A program made the translations under genes and the position numbers. Shown in pieces: positions 1 through 8,177 of a stretch of DNA of 33,890 nt. The notes under the pieces were generated by a model, which saw only the letters and a list, made by a program, of their open reading frames with translations, was not told the origin of the DNA and ran no database searches. Every line of letters begins with the position of its first letter. Position 1 is the stretch's first letter. The stretch is from Chryseobacterium mucoviscidosis (lineage in GTDB: Bacteria; Bacteroidota; Bacteroidia; Flavobacteriales; Weeksellaceae): contig NZ_MVAG01000142.1 of the NCBI RefSeq assembly GCF_002177115.1, forward strand, positions 1-33,890. The letters run 5' to 3'.

Positions 1-1
1 A

Positions 2-61
2 TATTTTGGAGAAAAGTTATTTGAAAGGCTGATTATTGCTAATATCACAGCTTTAGGTTAG
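2..61 (+). CDS. 3' end of an upstream gene (partial)
   Basis: An open frame runs in from the window edge and ends at TAG 59-61, giving 19 C-terminal residues (ending ANITALG). The tail is too short to identify. The frame could also be open by chance, but the structured non-coding DNA that follows fits the end of a gene. Confidence 0.35.
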   Translation, partial: YFGEKLFERLIIANITALG

Positions 62-71
62 AAAACGGATA

Positions 72-125
72 TTCAAAAATTTTTTTGAAAGAATGATACA
101 ATTTTTATAAAGTATTCATTCTTTC
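72..125. other. Paired hairpins between the upstream gene and the MACPF gene
   Basis: TTCAAAAA/TTTTTGAA (about 72-90) is directly followed by a longer inverted repeat. GAAAGAATGATAC (87-99) pairs with GTATTCATTCTTTC (112-125), with one bulged base and a 12-nt loop. No T-run follows on the plus strand. It could be a weak terminator for the upstream gene, an operator, or leader structure about 100 nt before the MACPF start. Confidence 0.4.
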
Positions 126-227
126 TGTAGTAAACCTCACTTTTTTGTGATATAAAATATTAGGTAATACACAAGTTTTTTCTTCATAAAAGAGGTGATA
201 CTTTTGCAGCTGATAAAAAATATTTTT

Positions 228-1610
228 ATGAGAAAAACTTTAAGGCTCGCTCCTGCAGCAATGCTTCTTTTAGGGGTACTTTCATGTAGTACAAATGAAA
301 TTTTGGAGGAAACAAATGAAAGTCCAAATCTTAGCAAATCTGCAAAATCATTATCAGCAAAGTATACTTCGGAATACAGCTATCTTGGTTCAGGATACGA
401 CGTAACGAAAAGTTATGCTGTTGAAAGTTCCACAGGTAATCAGGTAATAGATGTTTACCAACTCGTTAATGACATTGAGAGTACACCGACTCCTTTCCAG
501 GATTATAAGGAAAATTATGGTGAGAATGCATACGAATATGCAAAAAATGTAACAACCAAAGTAGATTTAGGTGGAACATTTTCATTATTTAAGCAATCCA
601 TAACCGCTTCTTTCAATGGATCTTTAACAAGCAATAATAAATTTGATGGGAAATACATCTATGGGAGTTATCATCTTTTAATTAAACAAAAAAGGTATAA
701 ATTCAAAACTCCTACAGCTAGTAATTTAAAAAACTATTTAACCCCTCAATTTACTCAGGCAGTACAGACCATGACTCCGCAAGAAATTGTACAGTATTAT
801 GGGACACACATCCTTACAGATATTTATACAGGAGGAAAGCTTGATGTAATGTTTCGTTCCGAAACCACAAATGAAAACAGAAAAAATGCTTCTGAAGTGG
901 GAGTGAAAGTAAGTGCATTAAACATATTTAATATCAATGTTAACAATAATGTCGATACGTCTTCTGCATCCAAGAACTTTAACAGAACGTTATCTTACAG
1001 ATCTTACGGAGGAGATCCGACAAAATCTTTATTAGGAACCATAAGTATGGATCAATCTACTCCCAGTGTAAACATTGCTAACTGGCAAAGTTCATGTACA
1101 CCTGAAAATTCTGTATTTGTAGATATTGCTGAGCAGGGAGTGCTGAAATTATATGATCTTGTAGATGATCCTATTAAAAAAGCGTCTTTAAAAGCTTACA
1201 TCGATCAGTATTTAATTGATAACCAAGTTCAGATGGAATATGTTCCAATCGATATCCACAGATATTACAATCAAAGTACAACAGATCATTTTTATACGAA
1301 AACTGCCGGAGCCTATGGCGGATACGGATATGAAGGCGTAGACTTCAGAGCATATAATTACAAGGCACCAAGCACAGTTCCAATCTATAGATATTGGAAT
1401 GGAACTGATCATTACTATACAACAGCACCTGGAGCTCCTGCTGGTTACATATCAGAAGGCATAGAATTTTATGCTTATCCATCACAGGTAAGTGGAAGTC
1501 GCCCGGTCTATCAATATTTCGGAAGAAAGAGAGGAGATCATTATTATACAACTTCTTTTCAGTCATATTCTAATTATAATTACGAAGGAATTGCTTTTTA
1601 TGCCCTGTAA
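228..1610 (+). CDS. MACPF-domain lipoprotein with C-terminal DUF5648-like repeats
   Basis: Predicted 460-residue lipoprotein. From ATG 228 (preferred over a GTG at 195) the N-terminus is a short basic, hydrophobic signal with lipobox GVLSC, Cys20. Around residues 191-203 it carries the membrane-attack-complex/perforin signature YGTH-x7-GG. Residues about 343-460 form three aromatic repeats with RYYN/RYWN/QYFG, DHFYT/DHYYT and EG-x2-F motifs, like DUF5648 repeats, which may bind surface glycans. MACPF proteins form membrane pores; some Bacteroidetes members (the BSAP proteins of Bacteroides) kill related strains. A role as an antibacterial or host-directed pore-former is an inference. The gene stands alone, with no adjacent immunity gene, after a structured leader, and ends at a strong terminator. 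Confidence 0.8.
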   Translation: MRKTLRLAPAAMLLLGVLSCSTNEILEETNESPNLSKSAKSLSAKYTSEYSYLGSGYDVTKSYAVESSTGNQVIDVYQLVNDIESTPTPFQDYKENYGENAYEYAKNVTTKVDLGGTFSLFKQSITASFNGSLTSNNKFDGKYIYGSYHLLIKQKRYKFKTPTASNLKNYLTPQFTQAVQTMTPQEIVQYYGTHILTDIYTGGKLDVMFRSETTNENRKNASEVGVKVSALNIFNINVNNNVDTSSASKNFNRTLSYRSYGGDPTKSLLGTISMDQSTPSVNIANWQSSCTPENSVFVDIAEQGVLKLYDLVDDPIKKASLKAYIDQYLIDNQVQMEYVPIDIHRYYNQSTTDHFYTKTAGAYGGYGYEGVDFRAYNYKAPSTVPIYRYWNGTDHYYTTAPGAPAGYISEGIEFYAYPSQVSGSRPVYQYFGRKRGDHYYTTSFQSYSNYNYEGIAFYAL

Positions 1611-1664
1611 AAAAGTTTTTATGTCTTTATAGAAAAGACAATTCGTAACGTATACAGTAAATAT

Positions 1665-1690
1665 AAATCGGTCAAATGACCGATTTTTTT
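1665..1690 (+). terminator. Rho-independent terminator of the MACPF gene
   Basis: Perfect 10-bp stem AAATCGGTCA/TGACCGATTT with a 2-nt loop, then a T-run. It lies 55 nt after the MACPF stop. The rest of 1691-1903 is very AT-rich with no gene seen. Confidence 0.85.
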
Positions 1691-1881
1691 TGTAAAAATT
1701 TGTAATCATTTATTAAATGCTTTGAACTATATTTTTAAATATTTTAAACGTTAAAATAAGTATTACAAAAAAATAATTTTTCAGTCATTAATAATAATTT
1801 ATAATAACATAAATCATCAATTTTAATATTAAAAATTAATAAACCCAGCTAATTTCTGTTTTTACTTCAAAAATTTTTCAT

Positions 1882-1889
1882 TATATTTA
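1882..1889 (+). promoter_or_regulatory. Possible -7 box for kefF-kefC
   Basis: TATATTTA matches 7 of 8 positions of the Bacteroidota TAnnTTTG box, 14 nt before the ATG at 1904. No clear -33 TTTG was seen. Confidence 0.3.
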
Positions 1890-1903
1890 CGTAAAACAGG
1901 TTT

Positions 1904-2425
1904 ATGAAGAAGACGTTGGTAGTTTTTGCGCATCCTTATTTAGAGCATTCCAACTCGAATGCAGAGCTCATTAATTTCTATGTTCGTCATCAGCATTTTA
2001 CGCTTCGGGATATTTATGAAGAGTATCCTAATTTTCATATTGCCGCTTTCAGGGAAAGAAAAAGAATAAAAAATTACGACCGCTTTATTTTCCAGTTTCC
2101 ACTCATCTGGTTCGGAATGCCGCCTTTGTTAAAACTCTGGATTGATGAAGTTTTCGACCGCGACTGGCTTAAAGAAGATCATCACAATCCTTTGGAGGGA
2201 AAAGAGGTTTACATTCTGGTAACCACAGGCGGAAAAGAAAGATCGTTCAGCAAGGAAGGAACCTATCAGTTTACCGTAGAGGAGCTGATCAGCGGACTTA
2301 TCGTATCGCTGAATGTTTTTAAGGCAAACATCAAAAATATCAAAATCGTTTACGAAGCCAACAAGCTCTCAAAAAAAGAAATTATCGTACACAAACAGCA
2401 GTTTGTAGAACTTCTCAACCAATAA
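1904..2425 (+). CDS. NAD(P)H-dependent flavodoxin-like oxidoreductase, KefF/KefG type
   Basis: 173-residue cytoplasmic protein with the flavodoxin_2 fold of KefF/KefG/MdaB quinone reductases. It has an N-terminal strand with FAHPYLEHSNSN, the phosphate-binding region, then FQFPLIWFGMPPLLKLWIDE and TTGG near residue 106, the usual FMN-contact motifs. KefF-type proteins reduce quinones and electrophiles and activate Kef K+ channels. The KefC-type antiporter gene begins 7 nt downstream, so the two are almost certainly co-transcribed and this protein is probably its ancillary subunit. Length is normal (KefF is about 176 aa). The KefF versus KefG assignment is not resolved. Confidence 0.85.
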   Translation: MKKTLVVFAHPYLEHSNSNAELINFYVRHQHFTLRDIYEEYPNFHIAAFRERKRIKNYDRFIFQFPLIWFGMPPLLKLWIDEVFDRDWLKEDHHNPLEGKEVYILVTTGGKERSFSKEGTYQFTVEELISGLIVSLNVFKANIKNIKIVYEANKLSKKEIIVHKQQFVELLNQ

Positions 2426-2432
2426 AAATTTT

Positions 2433-4310
2433 ATGGAAACAAGCTTAGCAATGAACACACTTATTTTCTTAGGCGTAGCCATCATTATGGTTCCGCTGGC
2501 GAGAAAATTCGGGCTAAGTTCTGTCATCGGGTATATTGCAGGCGGAATTATCATTGGTCCTTATGTTTTAAAATTAACGGGAAAAGATGTTAACGACATT
2601 ATGCACGCCAGTGAATTTGGGGTCATCATGCTTTTGTTTTTAGTCGGTCTGGAGCTTGAACCCCGAAAATTCTGGGATATGCGGAAGAAAATTGTCGGAC
2701 TCGGCTTAACGCAGATGCTTTTAACGATTTCTCTTCTATTTCTCGTATTTATCTGGGCAGGCTGGAAAATCGACAAAGCCATAGCCGTTGCCATGTGTTT
2801 TGCGTTGTCATCTACGGCAATTGTGTTGCAGACATTACAGGAAAAAAACAATTTAAAAACATTAGCCGGAGAAGCTTCATTTTCCACCTTGCTGTTTCAG
2901 GATATTGCGGTGATTCCTATTTTGGCGATTCTTCCTTTAATTGCCAATTACAAATCCAGACATCACGATAACGAAATTCAGGTGCTTATACAGACTCTTC
3001 CGGAATGGATGCAGTTCGCGACCGTTATTTTGGGAGTGGTTATTTTAATTTTACTGGGGCGGTATGTTTTTGTTCCTTTTTTAAGATATGTCTCAAAATC
3101 CGGAATGTCGGAGCTTTTAACGGCTTCTTCCCTATTTCTGGTCATCGGAGTTTCAGAACTCATGGTAGCTATTGGTTTATCTCCCGCTTTAGGAGCTTTC
3201 CTTGCAGGAGTCATGTTAGCCAACAGCGAATTCCGCCACGAACTGGAAGCACAGATTGATCCCTTCAAAGGACTATTGCTTGCCGTATTTTTTGTAAGTG
3301 TGGGTTCCACAATGAATTTTAACGTCATTCAGAAAGATCCGACCTTTATTTTCACCACGGTTTTCGCTGTTTTAGCCATAAAGTTTGCCGTTTTATTTCT
3401 TATTGGGAAGTTTTTCAAAATAGATACTCCACAAAGTATGTTTTATGCTTTTGCGCTTTCGCAGGTAGGAGAATTTGCTTTTGTACTGATTAATTATGCT
3501 TCAAGTCTGTATCTTTTACCTTCTGAACTGAATGCGCAGATGATGGCTGTAACGGCAATTACCATGTGCATCACACCGTTTCTATTAATTATTAATGATA
3601 AACTTATTACTCCGAGATTCATAAAAGAAGTTCCTGATCCCGATAATGATTTTAATATTCTGGACGGTAATATTCAGCAAAAGAAAATTATCATTGTAGG
3701 ATTCGGACATTTCGGAAGTACGGTGGGAAGACTTTTAAAAGCCAATAAAATTCCGGCTACGGTTTTGGATCGAGATTCTGACCGTGTGAAATTATTGAGA
3801 AGCTACGGTTTTAAGGTGTATTACGGAGATGCCACAAAAATTCCCACCTTACGCGCAGCAGGAATTGAGGATGCCGAAATTCTTGTTCTGTGTCTTGATG
3901 ATCCCGAAGACAATAAATTTGTTGCAGATATCGTAAGGGAAAATTATCCTCAGGTAAAAATCTTTGTACGTGCCAAAAACAGAATAGATTCTTATGAATA
4001 TTTAAACAGCGGAATTCATAATATCTACCGTGAAACCCTGGGAACCGCCGTAGATATGGCAGTTGATGTTCTTCATGCAACCGGAATGAGAAAATACGCA
4101 GCGAGACGTCTCGGGCAAAGATTCATGACCATCGATAAAGCTTCCATCCGAAAATTAGCCAAATCGGATCATGATGATGAGATCCATCTTTTTACCACAA
4201 AAGAAATCCTCCTGCGAGAGGAGGAATTATTGGCGTATGATAATCTTAATTTTGATAATCAGCAATGGGAAGATTCTTCAAACGACGAAGAGGATGAAGA
4301 TGAAAATTAA
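2433..4310 (+). CDS. kefC: KefB/KefC-type glutathione-gated K+/H+ antiporter (CPA2 family)
   Basis: 625-residue inner-membrane protein, matching the roughly 620 aa of E. coli KefC. About 12 hydrophobic segments fill residues 5-395. The stretch HELEAQIDPFKGLLL at about 269-283 matches the KefC regulatory loop. A TrkA-N/RCK domain starts near 415 with the nucleotide-binding GFGHFG motif and the strand-end acid of VLDRD, and extends to about 535. The C-terminus is an acidic tail ending in DEEDEDEN. The family effluxes K+ and acidifies the cytoplasm during electrophile stress. An internal ATG at 2451 is an alternative start. The partner-like reductase lies immediately upstream. Confidence 0.88.
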   Translation: METSLAMNTLIFLGVAIIMVPLARKFGLSSVIGYIAGGIIIGPYVLKLTGKDVNDIMHASEFGVIMLLFLVGLELEPRKFWDMRKKIVGLGLTQMLLTISLLFLVFIWAGWKIDKAIAVAMCFALSSTAIVLQTLQEKNNLKTLAGEASFSTLLFQDIAVIPILAILPLIANYKSRHHDNEIQVLIQTLPEWMQFATVILGVVILILLGRYVFVPFLRYVSKSGMSELLTASSLFLVIGVSELMVAIGLSPALGAFLAGVMLANSEFRHELEAQIDPFKGLLLAVFFVSVGSTMNFNVIQKDPTFIFTTVFAVLAIKFAVLFLIGKFFKIDTPQSMFYAFALSQVGEFAFVLINYASSLYLLPSELNAQMMAVTAITMCITPFLLIINDKLITPRFIKEVPDPDNDFNILDGNIQQKKIIIVGFGHFGSTVGRLLKANKIPATVLDRDSDRVKLLRSYGFKVYYGDATKIPTLRAAGIEDAEILVLCLDDPEDNKFVADIVRENYPQVKIFVRAKNRIDSYEYLNSGIHNIYRETLGTAVDMAVDVLHATGMRKYAARRLGQRFMTIDKASIRKLAKSDHDDEIHLFTTKEILLREEELLAYDNLNFDNQQWEDSSNDEEDEDEN

Positions 4311-4352
4311 TAGCTTATGTTTAATTTAAATAAGCAATCAGTCATCATTTTA

Positions 4353-4384
4353 ACGCTATGACCGCAAAGATTTTATCTCAAACT
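4353..4384. repeat. Degenerate 'ACCGCAAAGATTTT' intergenic repeat
   Basis: AACGCTATGACCGCAAAGATTTTAT resembles other gene-free segments here that contain CGCAAAG...GATTTT (8026-8092, 18981-19015). It looks like a decayed interspersed repeat between the convergent kefC and DUF2807 genes. Confidence 0.35.
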
Positions 4385-4429
4385 TTTAATTTTCCGTTCG
4401 CAATGGCTTTTCATTCAGCAAAGAATACA

Positions 4430-5248
4430 TTACTGAATAGTTACGCTTCCGCCACTGCTTTCGTTTTTGGTGACATTGGTAACGTTTCCTTTTTTATACA
4501 CATTCACGCTTCCGCCGGATGACGCTTCTGCATTAATGGAAGAAGAAGCACTGATGTCTACGCTCGCTCCGCTGGATGAATCTGTTTTCAGATTCAGAAC
4601 TATAACATCTTTGGCAGAAATACTGCTTCCTGATGAAGCACTGATCTCCGCATTTTTAGCTTTACCGGAAAGATCCAGACTTGCAGCAGATGAAGCATCT
4701 ACATCAAGATCTACCGCCCATATTTTTCCGTCGAAACTTCCGCTGCTGTCTATGGAAATATTAAATGCATTTGCTTCAAGATCTCCGGAAACCGTTGCAG
4801 AACTCGAAACTTCAAGTTCCATTTTATCCTGCACAAATTTATCCTTCACTTTAACGCTGGCTGCAGAATTGGCATTTAATTTTGAAAAATCTTTCGTATA
4901 AATTCTCGCAGAAACATTATGGGTATTCATCACACGGATTCCCGGTTTGTAATGGATATGAAGCTCTCCTCCGTTGTTATCCACCAAAACCTCGTCGATA
5001 ATATTTTTGGGAGCAGAAATTACGACCTTTTCAAAATCAGCTTTTATAATTTCAGCTTCGATTGCCTGTGAAACTTCGATTTCATCGAAATCGCCCGTCA
5101 CTTCTTTATGGCTCATCGGTCCGTTGTCTTTCGTTACTACTTTTTCCACCCAGTTTTTCTGTTCGTTGCCGTTATGATGTCGGTCATTTTTATCGCAAGA
5201 AGCCAGAAGTGCAACAACTGAAAAAAGAAAAATAGTCTGTGATTTCAT
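4430..5248 (-). CDS. DUF2807 (GIN-domain) lipoprotein
   Basis: 272-residue predicted lipoprotein: signal with lipobox ALLASC (Cys18), a short charged linker, then a repetitive Ser/Ala/Gly-rich β-helical region (residues about 60-270) full of SSASV/SSGGSV motifs. This is the pattern of the DUF2807 'head GIN' family, often labelled putative auto-transporter adhesin in Bacteroidota. Its function is unknown; envelope attachment is expected from the Cys. It is divergent from the Dcp-like peptidase gene, with 58 bp between the starts. The intergenic stretch 4311-4429 after its stop carries a degenerate ACCGCAAAGATTTT repeat and no clear terminator. Confidence 0.8.
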   Translation of the reverse strand: MKSQTIFLFSVVALLASCDKNDRHHNGNEQKNWVEKVVTKDNGPMSHKEVTGDFDEIEVSQAIEAEIIKADFEKVVISAPKNIIDEVLVDNNGGELHIHYKPGIRVMNTHNVSARIYTKDFSKLNANSAASVKVKDKFVQDKMELEVSSSATVSGDLEANAFNISIDSSGSFDGKIWAVDLDVDASSAASLDLSGKAKNAEISASSGSSISAKDVIVLNLKTDSSSGASVDISASSSINAEASSGGSVNVYKKGNVTNVTKNESSGGSVTIQ

Positions 5249-5306
5249 GTTTATTATTTTATGAATTAAGTTTTAAGTATCTTTATACCTTATTAACAAC
5301 TAATTT

Positions 5307-7448
5307 ATGAAAAATATTACATCGGTATTATTAATTTCTGCATTAGCATTCAACCAATCATGTACAACAATGAAAAACACCGATAGCCAACAGGAAGTTC
5401 CAGCTCCGGACGCATCGCTTTCATCGAATCCTTTCATGAAAAAAAGCAAACTTCAGTATGAAGCTCCTGAATTTGACAAAATTAAAAATGAACATTTTAA
5501 ACCCGCTTTTGATTTTGGCTTGAAACAGCACGACGCTGAAATTTTAAAAATTGCCAACAATTCTGAAGCACCAACGTTTGAAAACACCATCGTAGCTCTG
5601 GAAAAAAGCGGTGAAGTTCTGAAAAGAGCAACCATTGTATTCTCTAATCTTACCAGCGCCAATACAAACCCGACCTTACAGGCTCTTGATGAAGAATATG
5701 CTCCGATCTTTGCAGCCCATTCTGATAAAATGTATCTGAATGAAAATCTTTATAAAAGAATAAAAGCGATTTCTGAGAATGGTTTAGACGCTGAAAGCAA
5801 AAGATTATTACAATATTACAAGCAGAATTTTGAAATCGCAGGAGCCAATCTTTCTTCTGCGGATAAAGAGAAACTAAAGCAGATCAACCAGGAACTGGCT
5901 TCACTGTCTACGCAATATTCCAACAAATTGCTTGAAGCGAGAAAGCAAGGTGGCGTTTTCTTTACCGATGCAAAAGAACTTGAAGGACTTTCGGCTGATG
6001 AAATTGCTGCGGCAGCTTCTGATGCTAAAAATGCCGGAAAACCGGGACAGTATCTTTTAGCATTACAAAACACAACACAACAACCTCTTTTACAGAATCT
6101 TAAAAACAGAGCAACGAGAGAAAAACTCTTCAAAGCATCATGGACAAGAGCTGAAAAAGGAGATGGAAACGATACAAGAGAAACCATTGAAAAATTAGCG
6201 AAATTAAGACTGAAAAAAGCTCAGGTTTTAGGTAAAAAAAGTTTCGCAGAATGGAAATTGCAGGATCAGATGGCAAAAACGCCGGAAGCTGCAACAAAAT
6301 TAATGAATCAGATTGCAACTCCTGCGGTAGAAACAGCAAGACGTGAGGCAAAAGATATTCAGGATCTAATCGATCAGCAGAAAGGAGGCTTCAAAGTTGA
6401 ACCTTGGGATTGGAATTTTTACGCTGAACAGGTAAGAAAGGCAAAATTTGATCTTGATGAAAGTGAAATTAAGCCTTATTTTGAAATTACAACCGTTTTG
6501 GAAAAGGGAGTGTTCTTCGCTGCGGAAAAATTCTATGGGTTAACTTTCAAAAAGAGAACGGATCTTCCGGTTTATCATCCTGATGTGGTAACTTATGAGG
6601 TTTTCGATCATGACGGAAAATCCATTGCCATTTATTATCTGGATTTCTACACGAGGGATTCTAAAAACGGAGGAGCGTGGATGAGCAATTTTGTAGAGCA
6701 GTCTTATTTATTGGGAACAAAACCTGTAATAGTAAACTGCTACAATTATCAGAAACCGGCTCCGGGAAAACCTTCTTTAATAAGTTATGATGATGTTTCC
6801 ACTATTTTCCATGAATTCGGACATTCTATTCACGGGATGTTTGCCAGTCAGAAATATCCTTCGCTTTCCGGAACCAATGTACCGAGAGATTTCGTGGAAT
6901 TCCCTTCACAGATCAACGAACACTGGGCTTTAGATCCTGTTGTTTTAAAGAACTACGCTTTACATTACGAAACAAAACAGCCTATTCCGCAAACTTTGGT
7001 TGATAAAATTAAAAAAGCGGCAACTTTCAATCAGGGTTACATGACCACGGAACTGGTTTCTGCGGCTGAATTAGATATGGATTGGCATACGGTAACGAAT
7101 GAAAGTCAGTTAATCCCTGTTTTAGATTTTGAAAAAGAATCTTTAGCGAAACACGGATTTACTTTGGCAACGGTTCCGCCGAGATATCATACGCCTTATT
7201 TTGCACATATTTGGGGCGGTGGTTATTCTGCAGGATATTATGCTTATTTATGGTCTGAAACTCTGGATAACGACGCCTGGGAATGGATTTCTAAAAATGG
7301 AGGATTGACAAGAGAAAACGGAGACCGTTTCAGAAAATATATTTTGTCTGTAGGAAATTCTGTGGATCTGAATCAGGCATTCAGAGATTTTACGGGACAC
7401 GATCCGGATATTAAGCCTTTATTGAGAAACAGGGGATTTATTAAATAA
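5307..7448 (+). CDS. dcp: M3-family metallopeptidase, peptidyl-dipeptidase Dcp-like
   Basis: 713 residues, the normal size for Dcp. The zinc site HEFGH lies near residue 504 within FHEFGHSIHGMFA, followed by the conserved NVPRDFVEFPSQINEHW segment that supplies the third ligand region. The N-terminus is a signal of about 18 residues ending FNQSC, a loose lipobox, so it may be a periplasmic lipoprotein. Dcp removes C-terminal dipeptides from oligopeptides. The gene is monocistronic: divergent from the DUF2807 gene, with a terminator right after the stop. A -7-like TATCTTTA at 5278-5285 precedes the start. Confidence 0.92.
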   Translation: MKNITSVLLISALAFNQSCTTMKNTDSQQEVPAPDASLSSNPFMKKSKLQYEAPEFDKIKNEHFKPAFDFGLKQHDAEILKIANNSEAPTFENTIVALEKSGEVLKRATIVFSNLTSANTNPTLQALDEEYAPIFAAHSDKMYLNENLYKRIKAISENGLDAESKRLLQYYKQNFEIAGANLSSADKEKLKQINQELASLSTQYSNKLLEARKQGGVFFTDAKELEGLSADEIAAAASDAKNAGKPGQYLLALQNTTQQPLLQNLKNRATREKLFKASWTRAEKGDGNDTRETIEKLAKLRLKKAQVLGKKSFAEWKLQDQMAKTPEAATKLMNQIATPAVETARREAKDIQDLIDQQKGGFKVEPWDWNFYAEQVRKAKFDLDESEIKPYFEITTVLEKGVFFAAEKFYGLTFKKRTDLPVYHPDVVTYEVFDHDGKSIAIYYLDFYTRDSKNGGAWMSNFVEQSYLLGTKPVIVNCYNYQKPAPGKPSLISYDDVSTIFHEFGHSIHGMFASQKYPSLSGTNVPRDFVEFPSQINEHWALDPVVLKNYALHYETKQPIPQTLVDKIKKAATFNQGYMTTELVSAAELDMDWHTVTNESQLIPVLDFEKESLAKHGFTLATVPPRYHTPYFAHIWGGGYSAGYYAYLWSETLDNDAWEWISKNGGLTRENGDRFRKYILSVGNSVDLNQAFRDFTGHDPDIKPLLRNRGFIK

Positions 7449-7454
7449 ATTTTT

Positions 7455-7486
7455 AAAAGCATTCAATTTTTTGGATGCTTTTTTTT
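7455..7486 (+). terminator. Terminator after the Dcp-like gene
   Basis: AAAAGCATTCAA pairs with TTGGATGCTTTT (one G-U position) across a TTTT loop, followed by T-residues. It starts 6 nt after the stop codon. Confidence 0.85.
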
Positions 7487-7495
7487 CTTTTTATT

Positions 7496-7575
7496 TAAAC
7501 ACGAATGACGCAAATATTTTTCACTAATAGCTCAATAAAACATTTCGCAGATGACACAGATTTTAAAATTATAAA
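7496..7575. repeat. Interspersed 'AACACGAATGACGCAAATATTTTTCAC' type repeat
   Basis: The segment at 7496-7530 matches 23809-23841 over about 30 bases with scattered differences. The following TTTCGCAGATGACACAGATTTTAAA resembles the ACAGATTT motif near 11958. It is a non-coding, decayed repeat between the dcp terminator and the ychJ-like promoter. Confidence 0.45.
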
Positions 7576-7587
7576 AGATCAAAATTC

Positions 7588-7620
7588 TTGAATTCATGGC
7601 TAGCAAAAAGTGTAAATTTG
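7588..7620 (+). promoter_or_regulatory. Promoter of the YchJ-like gene
   Basis: A perfect -7 box TAAATTTG (7613-7620) is preceded at 22 nt by TTG (7588-7590). This fits the flavobacterial TTG-N17-23-TAnnTTTG pattern and puts transcription start about 14 nt before ATG 7640. Confidence 0.55.
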
Positions 7621-7639
7621 CTTCTTAAAATTTAAAACA

Positions 7640-8017
7640 ATGAACTGTCCCTGCTGTTCCGGAAAGAGCTACGAAGAATGCTGTAAACCTTATCATACAA
7701 AAGAAAAATCTGCTCCGACCGCAGAAGCATTGATGCGCTCAAGGTTTTCTGCATTTGCGATTCCGAATGGTAAATATTTAATGGAAACCACTTCGCCGAG
7801 TAAAAGGCAGTTTCACAATACAAGAGACTTACAGGAATGGGGAGAAATTAATGAGTGGACAAAACTGGAAATTATAAATAAACCTTCCATGAATAAAGTG
7901 GAATTCAAAGCTTTTTACACCGATGAAAATGGCGAAAACCATGTTCATCACGAATTATCCACTTTTAAAATGATCCAGAACCGCTGGTTTTATGTGAGCG
8001 GTGATTTTTTAGAATAA
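7640..8017 (+). CDS. YchJ-family SEC-C-motif protein
   Basis: 125-residue protein of the YchJ/UPF0225 family. The N-terminal Cys cluster CPCCSGKSYEECC is the SEC-C zinc-binding motif, followed by the family's AEALMRSRFSAFA segment and an NTF2-like α+β body. Its function is unknown; the Cys cluster is expected to bind Zn2+. Length is normal. It has its own promoter; downstream DNA (8018-8124) holds repeat-like sequence and no gene. Confidence 0.85.
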   Translation: MNCPCCSGKSYEECCKPYHTKEKSAPTAEALMRSRFSAFAIPNGKYLMETTSPSKRQFHNTRDLQEWGEINEWTKLEIINKPSMNKVEFKAFYTDENGENHVHHELSTFKMIQNRWFYVSGDFLE

Positions 8018-8025
8018 TTTTTTGT

Positions 8026-8092
8026 TGGTAATCGCAAAGGTGCAAGGTTTTATTATAATCATTATGCTTTAAGGCGCAAGGATTTTATCTTC
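8026..8092. repeat. Degenerate 'CGCAAAGGTGCAAGGTTTTAT' intergenic repeat
   Basis: Two related blocks, TCGCAAAGGTGCAAGGTTTTA and GGCGCAAGGATTTTATC, lie in gene-free DNA between the convergent ychJ-like and slyD genes. They resemble the CGCAAAG/GATTTT blocks at 4353 and 18981. Confidence 0.4.
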
Positions 8093-8124
8093 GATAAAAT
8101 TGATTGTGTGAAATTTTATTTAAA

Positions 8125-8156
8125 CAAAAAAATGTCCAGCATTTCTGCCGGACATT
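8125..8156 (-). terminator. Terminator of slyD
   Basis: AATGTCCAGC (8131-8140) pairs with GCCGGACATT (8147-8156) with one mismatch. On the minus strand the stem is followed by a T-run (A-run at 8126-8132 on plus). It lies about 20 nt after the slyD stop. Confidence 0.8.
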
Positions 8157-8177
8157 CATATTTTATTGAGAAAACTC

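Noticed and set aside
195..227. GTG start 11 codons upstream for the MACPF gene.
   Set aside because: The signal peptide and lipobox fit only from ATG 228; the upstream codons do not resemble a signal.
1691..1903. Search for a small gene or RNA between the MACPF terminator and kefF.
   Set aside because: Very AT-rich, no stable hairpin with T-run and no frame with a plausible start; nothing to report beyond a weak -7 box.
4467..4901. 144-codon frame opposite the DUF2807 gene.
   Set aside because: Shadow of the repetitive Ser/Ala-rich coding sequence; the minus strand has the signal peptide and family pattern.
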